64,000 nucleotides of DNA from Streptomyces sp. NBC_00536 (GCF_036346295.1 NZ_CP107819.1:620001-684000); one strand, 5' to 3'. Positions 15,988 to 24,494 are shown, numbered from the stretch's first letter. Translations and numbers: made by a program. The notes: generated by a model from the sequence alone, not told the origin.

Positions 15988-17253
15988 TCAGCGCACGCTG
16001 CGGATCGGGAGGATGGCGAGGGCTCCGACCAGCGAAAGGCCGCCGCCGACCAGGAACAGCGGGGTGTACCCGCCGAGGGTGGTGACCACGGCGGAGGCGA
16101 CGAACGGGGCGATGATCTGCGGCCCGGCGTTCGCGATGTTGAGGACTCCCATGTCCCGGGCCGCGTCCTCGGCCCGGGGCAGGACCAGGGTGACGAGCGC
16201 GGTGTCGACGGCCATGAAGCAGCCGAAGGCGAGGCCGTTGAGCGCGCTGAAGACGAGCATCCCGGTCCACGTCGGGCTGACCACGGGGACGACCATCACC
16301 AGCCCGGCGAGGGCCGCGGACACTCCGACGAACACCTTGCGGCGGTTCCAGCGGTCGGACAGCATCCCGCCGATCACCGTGGAGAGTGCCATGGCCACCA
16401 TGGAGACCGGGGTGAGCACCGCCATGGCGGCGGGCGGGGTCAGCCCGGCGGGCAGTGCGATGTGATCGCCCAGGATGTAGAGCTGGTAGCCGACGACCGA
16501 GAAGTAGCCGAGGACCATCAGGGCCCGCCCGATGAAGGCCCACCGGAAGTCGTGGTGCCCGAGCGCCGAGAGGAACGCCTTGACCTGGGCGCCCTTGGGG
16601 GCACGCGGAGCGTCTTCGGCGGGTGCGGCCGGGTCCGCGCCGCGCGGCAGGTCCCGGCAGAAGGCGGTGAGCAGCATCGCGGCCGCGGCGATCACCCCGC
16701 CGAAGACGAGGTAGCCCGTGCGCAGGTGGTCGGCGGTCTGGGAGGCGATCAGTACGCCGACCGTGCCGCCTATGGGCAGGCCCAGACCCACCACCGCGGA
16801 CGCGGTGCCGCGCCGGGAGACCGCGACCCGGTCGGGCACGATCGCGGTGACGGCGGCCTGGTAGACGTTCATCGTCGCCTGGATCAGACACCAGCCGATG
16901 CCGACGAGCAGGGCGGTACGGACGCTGCCGAGGAAGGCCAGGCCGGCGAGCGAGCCGAGGGCGCCGCCCAGGATCCAGGGGCTGCGGCGTCCGCTGCGGT
17001 CGGAGAGGGCTCCGGCGATGGGGTTGAAGGCGGTCGCGAAGATCGCGCTGATGCCGCCGATCAGGCCGAGGACGGCGACCTTGTCGTCGCCCGCGATCGC
17101 GGCGATCTGGGTGGGGAGCAGGATCGAGCCGACGCCCATGTAGACCGCCATCATCGCGGAGTTGGCGACGAGCAGCAGGAGCAGGAGCCCGCGTCTGTGG
17201 GGAGGTTCGTGATCCGCCGGGACGGGCGGATCGATGAGCTCGTTCGTGACCAT
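15988..17253 (-). CDS. MFS transporter heading the SurE/esterase operon
   Basis: A 421-residue transporter with twelve predicted helices. The loop AGALSDRSGRRSPWIL is the MFS motif A, repeated as GGMLSDRWNRRKVFVG in the second half. The C-terminal GVLNIANAGPQIIAP and TTLGGYTPLFLV closely match the sugar-linked MFS at 4364-5602, so these are paralogues. The ATG at 17253 follows a GAGGAG site. The leader contains a CCCCA repeat (17281-17305) and a GTTACACG operator 200 bp upstream (17456-17469), implying control by the LacI-type protein at 21539. The substrate is unknown; a product released by the secreted esterase is a reasonable guess. Confidence 0.87.
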   Translation of the reverse strand: MVTNELIDPPVPADHEPPHRRGLLLLLLVANSAMMAVYMGVGSILLPTQIAAIAGDDKVAVLGLIGGISAIFATAFNPIAGALSDRSGRRSPWILGGALGSLAGLAFLGSVRTALLVGIGWCLIQATMNVYQAAVTAIVPDRVAVSRRGTASAVVGLGLPIGGTVGVLIASQTADHLRTGYLVFGGVIAAAAMLLTAFCRDLPRGADPAAPAEDAPRAPKGAQVKAFLSALGHHDFRWAFIGRALMVLGYFSVVGYQLYILGDHIALPAGLTPPAAMAVLTPVSMVAMALSTVIGGMLSDRWNRRKVFVGVSAALAGLVMVVPVVSPTWTGMLVFSALNGLAFGCFMAVDTALVTLVLPRAEDAARDMGVLNIANAGPQIIAPFVASAVVTTLGGYTPLFLVGGGLSLVGALAILPIRSVR

Positions 17254-17280
17254 GACGACTCCTCGGGGACGGAGCGGGGA

Positions 17281-17305
17281 GGTGGGGTGGGGTGGGGTGG
17301 GGTGG
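17281..17305. repeat. Five tandem GGTGG pentamers in an MFS leader
   Basis: GGTGG is repeated five times, 28 bp upstream of the MFS start. The plus strand can form a G-quadruplex; the transcript side reads CCACC. Pentamer slippage could alter leader length, but a role is not shown. Confidence 0.6.
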
Positions 17306-17455
17306 GGATGTGCCGTGAGGCGGGGGCGGGCCGTCGGGGTGCGGGGCCACGCGGAGGGGTGAGGTCGCCGCGGGTGCTGTCGCGGAGCAGCCGGGTCCGT
17401 GCCGTGGTGCGACGTGCTCGGCGTACGCGACGCGAAGGGCGTTCAACGCGATGTT

Positions 17456-17469
17456 GTTACACGTGTCAC
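17456..17469. promoter_or_regulatory. LacI-type operator, site 1
   Basis: GTTACACGTGTCAC, a near-perfect dyad around ACACGTGT, lies about 200 bp upstream of the MFS start. It shares the core GTTACACG with four other sites at 17571, 21477, 24483 and 24558, all close to the LacI-type gene. Confidence 0.65.
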
Positions 17470-17570
17470 TTTCGGCGTCTGGACACTGTGTAGCACCCAT
17501 CCCCGGGGCCCGCCAAGACCTTGCGCCGGTCAATACACAGATCGTGACCCACGACCGGAAGCGCGCTCAG

Positions 17571-17581
17571 GCACGTGTAAC
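17571..17581. promoter_or_regulatory. LacI-type operator, site 2 (half-site)
   Basis: GCACGTGTAAC, the complement of GTTACACGTGC. Only one half is well conserved. It lies 112 bp downstream of site 1, on the PAP2 side of the divergent region. Confidence 0.45.
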
Positions 17582-17863
17582 CGACCTGTTGCAGCCACTG
17601 ACCAGGCCGGTGGCGTCCGAAAACCCTCTTGCTCTTGTGGCGGTGGTCACGCTTCCGCAATACTCCGTGCCGCAGCGCGACGCCCTCGTCGCCGCCCCCG
17701 TCGCCGCCCGCCGGAAACGTCCGCCCCACCCCCTGCGGGCCCGGTCCGGCTTCCCCCTCTCGCGGCCCCCGCGGTTCCTCCGCGCCGGGTCACCGCCGCA
17801 CGTCCGCGCACCCGCTCCCCGAGCGCCCCACCGCCCCGGGAAACGATCCCGAAAGGCCCCGCC

Positions 17864-18580
17864 ATGCCGCGCTCCGCCGTCCCCGCGCCGCCACACGTCC
17901 ACACCCGGCCGCCCCGGCACCACCTGCCCGCGGGTCCCCCTCGGTACGCCCTCACCGCGGGTGCCGTCCTGCTCCTCGTCCCCGTGCTGACCGGACTGCT
18001 GCTGCGGGTGGACTCACGGCCCTTCTTCCAGGGCCTCGACGACGCCTGGGCCGGTGCGGCGGGCGGTTCGCCCGAGGGCGCCGCCACCGGGTTCGCCCTC
18101 GCGCTCGACCGGCTCGGCGGGCCGCTGGGGCTGATCCTCCCGCTGATGCTGACGGGCGGGCTCTGCGTGTACGGGCGCTGGCGGTCGGCGCTCTTCGTCC
18201 TCGCCGCCGCCGTCCTGGCCAACGTGCTCGTCGCACTGCCCCTCAAGCGCCTCGCCGGGCGGCCGCGGCCCCCGCACACATGGGTCCTGGTGAACGACGG
18301 CTCCTACCCCTCCGGCCAGGTCTTCAGCACGGTCGCCCTGGTCATCGCGATCGCGGTGGTGGCGGTCCCGCCGGGCGGGCGGCGCTGGTGGTGGCCGGCC
18401 GGCGCCGCGTACACCGCGGCCATGATGTGGAGCCGTACGTGGCTGCACGCGCAGTGGCTGAGCGACACCGTCGGCGGCGCCCTGGCCGGAGCGGGCGCCT
18501 GCCTGCTCCTGTGGCGCGCGTTCGCGCCCCTGCTGGACGCGGAGGCGGAGCACGCGGCGGCCAACACCCTCTGGCTATGA
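17864..18580 (+). CDS. PAP2-superfamily membrane protein lacking both catalytic histidines
   Basis: A 238-residue polytopic protein of the PAP2/phosphatidic acid phosphatase family. The first motif is intact (KRLAGRPRP). The second reads SYPSGQ, with Gln152 in place of the acid histidine. The third reads SRTWLHAQWLSD, with Gln197 in place of the nucleophilic histidine. Both positions are CAG codons, one base from CAC. The paralogue at 22564-23280, also 238 residues, keeps both histidines. The protein should therefore bind but not hydrolyse phosphate esters by the known mechanism. The ATG at 17864 has a GAAAGG site. A strong hairpin follows the stop directly. A site-2 operator lies 283 bp upstream. 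Confidence 0.85.
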   Translation: MPRSAVPAPPHVHTRPPRHHLPAGPPRYALTAGAVLLLVPVLTGLLLRVDSRPFFQGLDDAWAGAAGGSPEGAATGFALALDRLGGPLGLILPLMLTGGLCVYGRWRSALFVLAAAVLANVLVALPLKRLAGRPRPPHTWVLVNDGSYPSGQVFSTVALVIAIAVVAVPPGGRRWWWPAGAAYTAAMMWSRTWLHAQWLSDTVGGALAGAGACLLLWRAFAPLLDAEAEHAAANTLWL

Positions 18581-18604
18581 GGGCCGGGGCCTCCGCCCCG
18601 GCCC
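18581..18604 (+). terminator. Hairpin terminator after the PAP2-like gene
   Basis: GGGCCGGGGC (18581-18590), loop CTCC, GCCCCGGCCC (18595-18604), a perfect ten-base stem starting on the base after the TGA. No T-tract. It lies between convergent genes and may act in both directions. Confidence 0.65.
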
Positions 18605-18624
18605 CGCGGGCGTCGAGGCGTCCC

Positions 18625-19812
18625 TCACCTGGTGGACGAGCCGTCCGGCCCGCCGACCCGGCGGAGCGCCTCCAGGGGATACGGGGTCCGCCTGCTCTCG
18701 AAGCGGAACTCGCGGTAGTAGTCCGTCATCACCGCGGCGACCGGGGCGTGGCGGATGAGGATCGCCGCGACCTGCGGCGGAATTCCCGTCGGAGGTTCCC
18801 CCCGGGCGCAGGCGTGCACGAACGCGCTGCGCTCGTCCCGCTCGTACCCGTACAGGGCGGTGGTGAGCCACTGCACCAGGTGGGTGACGGTGTAGCAGCG
18901 GTCATAGGTTTGGTGTGCGGCGAAGAAGTCGGCCTCCTCCTTCGACAGGTCGAAGCGGGAGGAGATCGCGAGGCCGAAGTCCGTGAAGAACAGACGCTCG
19001 CCGTCGGTGAGGACGTTCTGGAAGTGGCCGTCGAAGTGCAGGAGCCCGCGGGCGTTCATGAAAGAGGTTCCGGCCTCAAGTTCCTCGGCCACCATGGCGC
19101 ATGCCCGCTCGGCCGTCCCATCGTCGGCTTTGACCTGGACGTCCAGCCAGTCGTGCAGGTTCTGCGGGATGTACTCCAGGAACAGTGCGACGCTCGCCGA
19201 GGAGTCCCGCAGCGCCTCGATCCGGTGGCGCACCTGCGGTCCGCCACCCCAGTAGGCGACGGCCCTCTCCACGTCGGCCAGTTCCTCGGGCAGCACCTGC
19301 CCGGGGTGCGGCAGCACCCGCCAGTGGTACATCAGCGGAAAGCCCTCATGGTCCTGTGCGAGCACCCAGTTCGTCGTCATGGTGTGCACGGCCAACTCCC
19401 GCCAGGCCCCCCATCCCGGGCTTCCGGGAACCCCGAGGCCGGGATGGCAGAAGGTGGGCAGCCCGAAGAGGTTCGCCGTGGACCGGACGTTCTCCGGCTG
19501 CCTTTCCAGATCGGTCAGCGGCAGCCGCTTGACGAAGACCGGGGTTCCGCCGACCTCCAGCAGCGCCGAGGTCCCGCCGATGCCGGAACCCATCGGTGTG
19601 GCCGCATCCACGAGGTCGCGCAGTTCGCGATCACTGCACAGCGCCAGCGATGTGGAGACGGCGCCGTAGGCCGCCAACCGCGCACCACGCGACGCGTCGA
19701 AGCTCTCGACGACCACCTCCACCAGGGCACCCACCTCTCCGACAGACCGCCACCGCTCAGTGGCCGGGTGCAGTCTATCGAGAATCATTGACGGTCGTTG
19801 AAATTTCGACAT
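18625..19812 (-). CDS. Protein-kinase-fold (APH-like) phosphotransferase
   Basis: A roughly 395-residue protein with a kinase-like fold. GTPVFVKRLPLTDLE looks like the lysine strand. LLHFDGHFQNVLTDGERLFF contains the HxDxxxxN catalytic loop. FFTDFGLAISSRFDL supplies the DFG metal site. The spacing resembles aminoglycoside-phosphotransferase/choline-kinase-type enzymes rather than Hanks kinases, and no substrate is suggested. The start is uncertain: ATG candidates at 19866, 19812 and 19788 all lack a good ribosome binding site. 19812 is given because 19866 would run into the divergent esterase. The shared 53-bp gap contains the esterase promoter, so the two genes may be co-regulated. Confidence 0.75.
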   Translation of the reverse strand: MSKFQRPSMILDRLHPATERWRSVGEVGALVEVVVESFDASRGARLAAYGAVSTSLALCSDRELRDLVDAATPMGSGIGGTSALLEVGGTPVFVKRLPLTDLERQPENVRSTANLFGLPTFCHPGLGVPGSPGWGAWRELAVHTMTTNWVLAQDHEGFPLMYHWRVLPHPGQVLPEELADVERAVAYWGGGPQVRHRIEALRDSSASVALFLEYIPQNLHDWLDVQVKADDGTAERACAMVAEELEAGTSFMNARGLLHFDGHFQNVLTDGERLFFTDFGLAISSRFDLSKEEADFFAAHQTYDRCYTVTHLVQWLTTALYGYERDERSAFVHACARGEPPTGIPPQVAAILIRHAPVAAVMTDYYREFRFESRRTPYPLEALRRVGGPDGSSTR

Positions 19813-19815
19813 ACT
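19776..19815 (+). promoter_or_regulatory. Promoter/operator of the cytoplasmic carboxylesterase, duplicated at 25159
   Basis: TTGACG (19788-19793), a 16-base spacer and CATACT (19810-19815) form a sigma-70-type promoter 50 bp before the ATG at 19865. The 40 bp from TATCG to CATACT match 25159-25198 at 32 of 40 positions without gaps. Matches outside the hexamers (TATCG, GAAT, AAAT, TCGA) suggest a bound regulator as well as polymerase. Confidence 0.65.
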
Positions 19816-19864
19816 CTCGACAGGTCGGCGCGCGTACGGCGCGCGGCCCAGGAAGGATCGGCTC

Positions 19865-21400
19865 ATGGCTCATATCCCAGGCCCGGACGAGACCGTGGTG
19901 GACCTGCCCGGCGGGCGGCTGCGCGGTGCGGTGGAGGGCGGGCTCGCCGTCTTCCGGGGCGTGCCCTACGCGGCTCCCCCGTGCGGCCCGCTGCGCTGGC
20001 GGGCCGCACGGCCGCACCCCGGCTGGAGCGGCACCCGGGACGCGACGGCCGACGGCCCCAGCGCTCCGCAGTTGTACCGGGAGGGCGGGGACCCGGTCCT
20101 CGGCGGACACGGCGAACCGCCCTTCGACGAGGACTGCCTCACCCTCAACGTCTGGACCCCCGCGGCCGACGACGCCCGCAGACCGGTGCTCGTCTGGATC
20201 CACGGAGGCGGCTTCGTGTCCGGCTCCGGCTCGCTGCCCATCTACTCCGGAGCCACCTTCGCCCGCGACGGTGACCTCGTCGTGGTCAGCGTCAACTACC
20301 GCATCGGGCCACTGGGTTACGTGTACTCCGCGGAGGACGGCGGCAACCACTGGCTGAGCGATCAGCTCGCCGCCCTGCGCTGGGTGCGCGAGAACATCGC
20401 GTCCTTCGGCGGCGACCCGGACACCATCACCGTCGCGGGCCAGTCGGGCGGCGCGGTGTCCACCGCGGCCCTCGCCGGTCACCCGGACGCCGCGGGCCTG
20501 ATCCGGCGGGTCATCCTGATGAGCCCGCCCTTCGGGCTCGATTTCCCCACGCCCGAAGCCTCCTTGGAGCGCACCGCCGCCTATCTGGAACTCGCCGGGG
20601 CCGAGAGCCTCGCCGCATTGCGCTCCCGGGACTGGCCCGAGCTGATCGGCGCCGCGGGCGGGCTCTTCGCCCGTACGACGCGCTGGGGTTACTGGCCCAC
20701 GCCGTTCCTCCCCGTGATCGACGGCGCCGCCCTCCCGCGCCATCCCGCCGAGGCCCTGTCGCACGGGGCCGCGGCCGGGATCGAGGTGCTGATCGGCTGG
20801 ACGCGCGAGGAGGCCAACTTCGGCTTCGCCCTGGACGAGGGAATCGCGGGCGCCGACCGGGAGCGGGTCACCGCCCGGATCGCGGACACCTTCGGGGCCG
20901 GGGCCGCCCCCGGCGCGTACACGGCGTACGAGCGCGCCCGGCCGGGGGCGCGGCCGGCCGACGTCCTCATGGACCTCATCACCGACGAGCTGTTCCGGAT
21001 GCCCGGGGTGCGGTTCGCCGAGGCGCGGGCCGCGGCGGGGCGGCCGGTGTGGGTCTACCAGTTCGATCTGCCCTCGGCCGCCCACGAGGGGCGGCTCGGC
21101 GCCGCCCACTGCCTCGAACTCCCCTTCGCCTTCGGGAACTTCGACCAGTGGGCGCACGCCCCGCTGGTGGCCGGGCTGCCGCCCGCCGTCCGCGACGGTC
21201 TCGCGCACACCATGCACCGGGCCTGGATCGCCTTCGCCCGCACCGGCGACCCGAACCACCCGGACATGCCGCACTGGGGCCCGTACGAGCGGGACACCCG
21301 CACCACGATGCGCTTCGACTCGGTGGTCACCGCCCTCGGCGACACGGCCGGGGACTCCCGTCGGCTGCACGAGGGCGCGCTGCGCAGGCTGTCGTCGTAG
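19865..21400 (+). CDS. Cytoplasmic type-B carboxylesterase
   Basis: A 511-residue carboxylesterase-family enzyme without a signal peptide. Key segments are FRGVPYAAPPCGPLRW, DCLTLNVWTP, oxyanion WIHGGGFVSGSGS and the nucleophile motif VAGQSGGAVS, with AAHCLELPFAFGNF near the catalytic histidine. It hydrolyses carboxylic esters inside the cell. The ATG at 19865 has AGGAAGG upstream. Its promoter is a near copy of the one driving the salicyl-CoA/gentisate operon at 25241. A role in releasing an aromatic acid from an ester (for example a salicylate ester) is therefore plausible but inferred. A LacI-type regulator gene follows 138 bp downstream with its own operator. Confidence 0.9.
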   Translation: MAHIPGPDETVVDLPGGRLRGAVEGGLAVFRGVPYAAPPCGPLRWRAARPHPGWSGTRDATADGPSAPQLYREGGDPVLGGHGEPPFDEDCLTLNVWTPAADDARRPVLVWIHGGGFVSGSGSLPIYSGATFARDGDLVVVSVNYRIGPLGYVYSAEDGGNHWLSDQLAALRWVRENIASFGGDPDTITVAGQSGGAVSTAALAGHPDAAGLIRRVILMSPPFGLDFPTPEASLERTAAYLELAGAESLAALRSRDWPELIGAAGGLFARTTRWGYWPTPFLPVIDGAALPRHPAEALSHGAAAGIEVLIGWTREEANFGFALDEGIAGADRERVTARIADTFGAGAAPGAYTAYERARPGARPADVLMDLITDELFRMPGVRFAEARAAAGRPVWVYQFDLPSAAHEGRLGAAHCLELPFAFGNFDQWAHAPLVAGLPPAVRDGLAHTMHRAWIAFARTGDPNHPDMPHWGPYERDTRTTMRFDSVVTALGDTAGDSRRLHEGALRRLSS

Positions 21401-21476
21401 GGGTACGCAGGGACGCTCGGCGGGGGCCCTTCCGGGTGTGCGGCGCACGCCTGGGCGGGCCCCCGCTCCCTTGATC

Positions 21477-21489
21477 TAACTCGTGTAAC
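21477..21489. promoter_or_regulatory. LacI-type operator, site 3 (autoregulatory)
   Basis: TAACTCGTGTAAC, complement GTTACACGAGTTA, lies 50 bp upstream of the LacI-type start. One half matches the shared core GTTACACG. The position suggests autorepression. Confidence 0.55.
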
Positions 21490-21538
21490 CTTCGGAGGGA
21501 AGGCACCGGGCCGATCGAAACGAGCGTCGAGGGACGTC

Positions 21539-22546
21539 ATGACCAGAGACACTCCTGTCCCCGCCTCCCTCACCAGCGCCGACGTGGCCCGGCTCGCCGG
21601 GGTGTCGCGCGCCACCGTGTCCTTCGTACTCAACGACACCCAGGGCCACCGGGTCAGCGCGGCCACTCGCGCGCGCGTCCTCGACGCCGCCCGGCAGCTC
21701 GGCTACGTACCGAACGCCGCGGCGCGCTCGCTGCGCGCCGGGCGCAGCAACCTCGTCCTGATGCCCTCGTCCATCTCCGCCGTCGGCCGCCTGGTCAGCG
21801 ACTGGGTCGACGACCTGCACAGCGAGCTGGACCGGCACGGTTACACCGCCGTCCTGCACGCGGGGCGCTTCACCGACCCCCTCGACGCCGCCCGCGCCTG
21901 GGCCGAGCTGCGCCCGGCCGCCGTGATCGCCCTCGACGGCGACTCGCTGACCTCGCAGGCCGCCGAGCTGCTGACCCGGGCGGGGGTGCGGGGGCTGCTC
22001 GCCTTCGCGGCGCGGCCCGTACCCGGCGTGCACACCATCGGCTTCGACCACGCGCGGATCGGCGCCACCGCCGCCGAGCACCTCATCGCCCGCGGCCGGA
22101 CCCGGATCGGCGTGGTCATGCCGCAGGAGCGCGGCCTCGCCGCGCTCGCCGGACCGCGGCTGGCGGGCGCCGAGTCCGTCGCCGCCCGGCACATGGCCAC
22201 GGTGACCCCGGTGGAGCTGTCGTACACCCGCGAGTCGGCGATGACACTTGCCCGGCGCTGGGCGGATCTCGGCCTGGACGCCGTCTTCGCCTACAACGAC
22301 GAGTACGCCGCGCTGCTGCTGCACGCGCTGCGGGCCGAGGGGTTCGCCGTACCGGACGACGTGGCGATCGTGGGCTCCGACGACCTGGTCCTCTCCGCGC
22401 TCCAGCAGCCCGCGCTGACCTCGATCCGGCTGGAACTCGTCCCGCCCGCCCGGGTCGCGGACGCCGTGCACGAGCTGATCGAAACGGGCACGACCGCCCC
22501 CATGCCCGAGATAGAGGCGGTACTGGTGCACCGCGAGACCTCGTAG
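21539..22546 (+). CDS. LacI/GalR-family transcriptional regulator
   Basis: A 335-residue regulator. The N-terminal helix-turn-helix is TSADVARLAGVSRATVSFVL, followed by the hinge-region GYVPNAAARSLRAGRSNLV. The rest is a periplasmic-binding-protein-like effector domain with VPDDVAIVGSDDLVLSALQQP. Such proteins bind palindromic operators as dimers and respond to sugars or nucleosides. Five GTTACACG-containing sites lie within 4.1 kb on either side, including one 50 bp before this gene. The likely regulon is the MFS-SurE-esterase operon, the alpha/beta hydrolase and possibly the HATPase. The ATG at 21539 follows GAGGGA. The inducer is unknown. Confidence 0.92.
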   Translation: MTRDTPVPASLTSADVARLAGVSRATVSFVLNDTQGHRVSAATRARVLDAARQLGYVPNAAARSLRAGRSNLVLMPSSISAVGRLVSDWVDDLHSELDRHGYTAVLHAGRFTDPLDAARAWAELRPAAVIALDGDSLTSQAAELLTRAGVRGLLAFAARPVPGVHTIGFDHARIGATAAEHLIARGRTRIGVVMPQERGLAALAGPRLAGAESVAARHMATVTPVELSYTRESAMTLARRWADLGLDAVFAYNDEYAALLLHALRAEGFAVPDDVAIVGSDDLVLSALQQPALTSIRLELVPPARVADAVHELIETGTTAPMPEIEAVLVHRETS

Positions 22547-22563
22547 GGCGCACGGCCCGTGGC

Positions 22564-23280
22564 TCAGACCGCTGACGCGGCCCCGGTCCCGGCTTCGCGC
22601 GCGAGGGCGGGTCCGCACAGCCACCAGGCCAGCAGCGCGGCACCCGCTCCGGCGGCCGCGCCCGCGACGGTGTCGCTGAGCCAGTGCGCGTGCAGCCACG
22701 TCCGGCTCCACATCATGGCCAGGGTGAACAGCGCTCCCCCGGCCCACCAGAGCCGACGCCGCGCGGCAGGCACCAGCAGGACGCCGAAGAGCACGACGAG
22801 CAGCGCCGCGCCCGCCGCGTGCCCGGACGGGAACGAGCCGTGGTCGACCCGGACCAGCGGGTGGGCCGGGCGCGGCCGGTCCACCAGGTACTTCAGCCCC
22901 TGGACGACGAGCATGTTGCCGAAGAGGTAGACGCCGAGCAGGAACCCCGCCGACACCCACCGCCGTCGCACCAGCAGGAAGAGCAGCAGGGCGAGCGGTA
23001 CGACGATCCCGGCCGGGCCGCCGAACCAGTTGAGGGCGGACGCGACCAGGGCGTACGGCCCGTCGTGCGGGCCGCCCATCCACGACAGCCAGCGGTCGTC
23101 CGCGCCCTGGAACGGCGGGGCCGCCGGGTGCCGCCGTACGACGAGGGCGAGCGCCGCCGGTACGGCGAGCAGCAGGAGGCCGACGAGCAGGACGCCGGGG
23201 CGGCGCCGGGCGGCCCGGTCTCCCGCCGGGGTCGCGGGAGCGGCGGGCACGGACGGTGGGGCGAGGGGGGTGCGGGACAT
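22564..23280 (-). CDS. PAP2-family phosphatase, catalytically intact
   Basis: A 238-residue membrane protein with five or six helices. All three PAP2 motifs are present: KYLVDRPRP, SFPSGHAAG and SRTWLHAHWLSD, with both catalytic histidines. Enzymes of this family remove phosphate from lipid phosphates or undecaprenyl diphosphate on the outer face of the membrane. It is the paralogue of the gene at 17864-18580, of identical length and sharing the sequence TWLHA(H/Q)WLSDTV. The ATG at 23280 is preceded by CAGGCAG; the frame extends to 23334 without a better site. It is convergent with the LacI-type gene, 17 bp apart. Confidence 0.9.
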   Translation of the reverse strand: MSRTPLAPPSVPAAPATPAGDRAARRRPGVLLVGLLLLAVPAALALVVRRHPAAPPFQGADDRWLSWMGGPHDGPYALVASALNWFGGPAGIVVPLALLLFLLVRRRWVSAGFLLGVYLFGNMLVVQGLKYLVDRPRPAHPLVRVDHGSFPSGHAAGAALLVVLFGVLLVPAARRRLWWAGGALFTLAMMWSRTWLHAHWLSDTVAGAAAGAGAALLAWWLCGPALAREAGTGAASAV

Positions 23281-23428
23281 GACTGCCTGATTCGTCGGTG
23301 GGGTGCGTCGGTGGGGCTCACGCGGCCGTTGCACGGCCGGGGGTGGGGTGAACGTCGTGCCCGTGGGGGCCCGGCGGTGCGGGCCGGGCCCCCCACGGGC
23401 ACGGTGGTGATGTCAGTGCCGACCGGGC

Positions 23429-24388
23429 TCAGGCATCGGCACCGAGGTGGCGGGCCAGGAAGGCGACGCTGTCCGCGACGATGCGCGGGACGTCGGGCGA
23501 GCCGAGGAAGATGTGGTCGGCGCCCTCGACGGGCTCCAGGGTGACCTCGCCGCCCGCTTCCGCCAGGGCCGCGGCGAGCTGCTCGCTCTGGCTGTAGGGG
23601 ACCAGGCCGTCCTGCCGGCCGTGGACGAGCAGGAACGGCGGCGGGTTCGAGCCCGGGGTCGCGTGCGTGACGGGGCTGGCGGCCCTGGCCAGCTCGGGGC
23701 GCTCGGCGACGGGTGCGCCGAGGAGGGCCACGTACGGGTCGGGGAACTCGGTCCCGGGCGCCACCGGCATCTCCGGCATCGGGTGCGCCGAGAGGGAGAC
23801 CAGGTCGGAGACCCCGTACCAGTCGACGACGGCCCGGACCGCGGTGTCCCCGGAGCCCACGCCGTGCGCGCCCTCCAGCGCTTCGCCGTCCGCGCTGTGC
23901 GGGCCGACGAGGCCCGCGAGGGCGGCCAGGTGGCCGCCTGCGGACTCGCCCCAGACGCCGATCCGGTCCGGGTCGATGCCGAGGACCGCGGCGAACTTGC
24001 GGACGTAGCGGATCGCGGCCTTCACATCGTGCAGCTGCGCCGGGAAGGGGGCCTCCAGGCTGTGCCGGTAGTCGATGGAGACCAGGGCGAGCCCGGCTCC
24101 CAGTACGGCGCCGTGCAGCAGGGCGGCGGGCACGGTGGGCGGCGGGTAGCGGCGGTCGCCGTCGAGCCAGCCGCCGCCGTGGATCCACACGACCGCCGGG
24201 AACGGGCCCTCGCCCGGGGGTACTTGGACGTCGAGCAGCCGGGGGCGGTACCCGGGCGTGGTGGCGTAGGTGACCCCGTCGTGGCGGCGGATCCCGTGCA
24301 CGTCCGTCACCGGCGGTACGGGCGCCTGGTAGGGCGGGGGCGGCCAGGTCATGTCGCCCATGTCGACTGCGGGCGGAGCTTCGGTCAT
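23429..24388 (-). CDS. Alpha/beta hydrolase, acetyl-esterase/BD-FAE type
   Basis: A 319-residue cytoplasmic hydrolase. The oxyanion region is VVWIHGGGWLDGDRRYPPP, the nucleophile motif is GVWGESAGGHLAAL, the acid is near LVHGRQDGLVPYSQSEQL and the histidine is in VEGADHIFLG. This is the hormone-sensitive-lipase-like/BD-FAE group that deacetylates or hydrolyses small esters. The ATG at 24388 follows GGAAGG; the longer frame to 24535 would run through the operator. A perfect 12-bp TTACACGTGTAA palindrome lies 95 bp upstream, the best of the five LacI-type sites, so this gene is the clearest predicted target. Confidence 0.88.
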   Translation of the reverse strand: MTEAPPAVDMGDMTWPPPPYQAPVPPVTDVHGIRRHDGVTYATTPGYRPRLLDVQVPPGEGPFPAVVWIHGGGWLDGDRRYPPPTVPAALLHGAVLGAGLALVSIDYRHSLEAPFPAQLHDVKAAIRYVRKFAAVLGIDPDRIGVWGESAGGHLAALAGLVGPHSADGEALEGAHGVGSGDTAVRAVVDWYGVSDLVSLSAHPMPEMPVAPGTEFPDPYVALLGAPVAERPELARAASPVTHATPGSNPPPFLLVHGRQDGLVPYSQSEQLAAALAEAGGEVTLEPVEGADHIFLGSPDVPRIVADSVAFLARHLGADA

Positions 24389-24482
24389 TGCGGCCCTTCC
24401 AATCTGCGCGGCCCCGGTACGGGCAAGGCTTCGTAACGTATGTCCGAATTGCTTGCGCGGGATACCGGGGAGGCTTAACGTG

Positions 24483-24494
24483 TTACACGTGTAA
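24483..24494. promoter_or_regulatory. LacI-type operator, site 4 (perfect palindrome)
   Basis: TTACACGTGTAA, a perfect 12-bp palindrome, in the region between the alpha/beta hydrolase (95 bp away) and the HATPase gene. It is the most symmetric member of the GTTACACG family. Confidence 0.7.

Larger units (their letters stand above)
17254..17863. other. 610-bp divergent intergenic region with two LacI-type sites
   Basis: No convincing gene is seen between the minus-strand MFS and the plus-strand PAP2 gene; the open frames here have atypical composition. The region holds a GGTGG tandem repeat at 17281-17305 and operator cores at 17456-17469 and 17571-17581. The remaining 280 bp before the PAP2 start are C-rich with no motif I recognise. 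Confidence 0.55.

Noticed and set aside
17451..17990. Possible small gene in the intergenic region before the PAP2-like gene
   Set aside because: The frame begins inside an operator, has no site, and its Pro/Arg-rich product looks like non-coding C-rich DNA; the PAP2 start at 17864 explains the coding signal.
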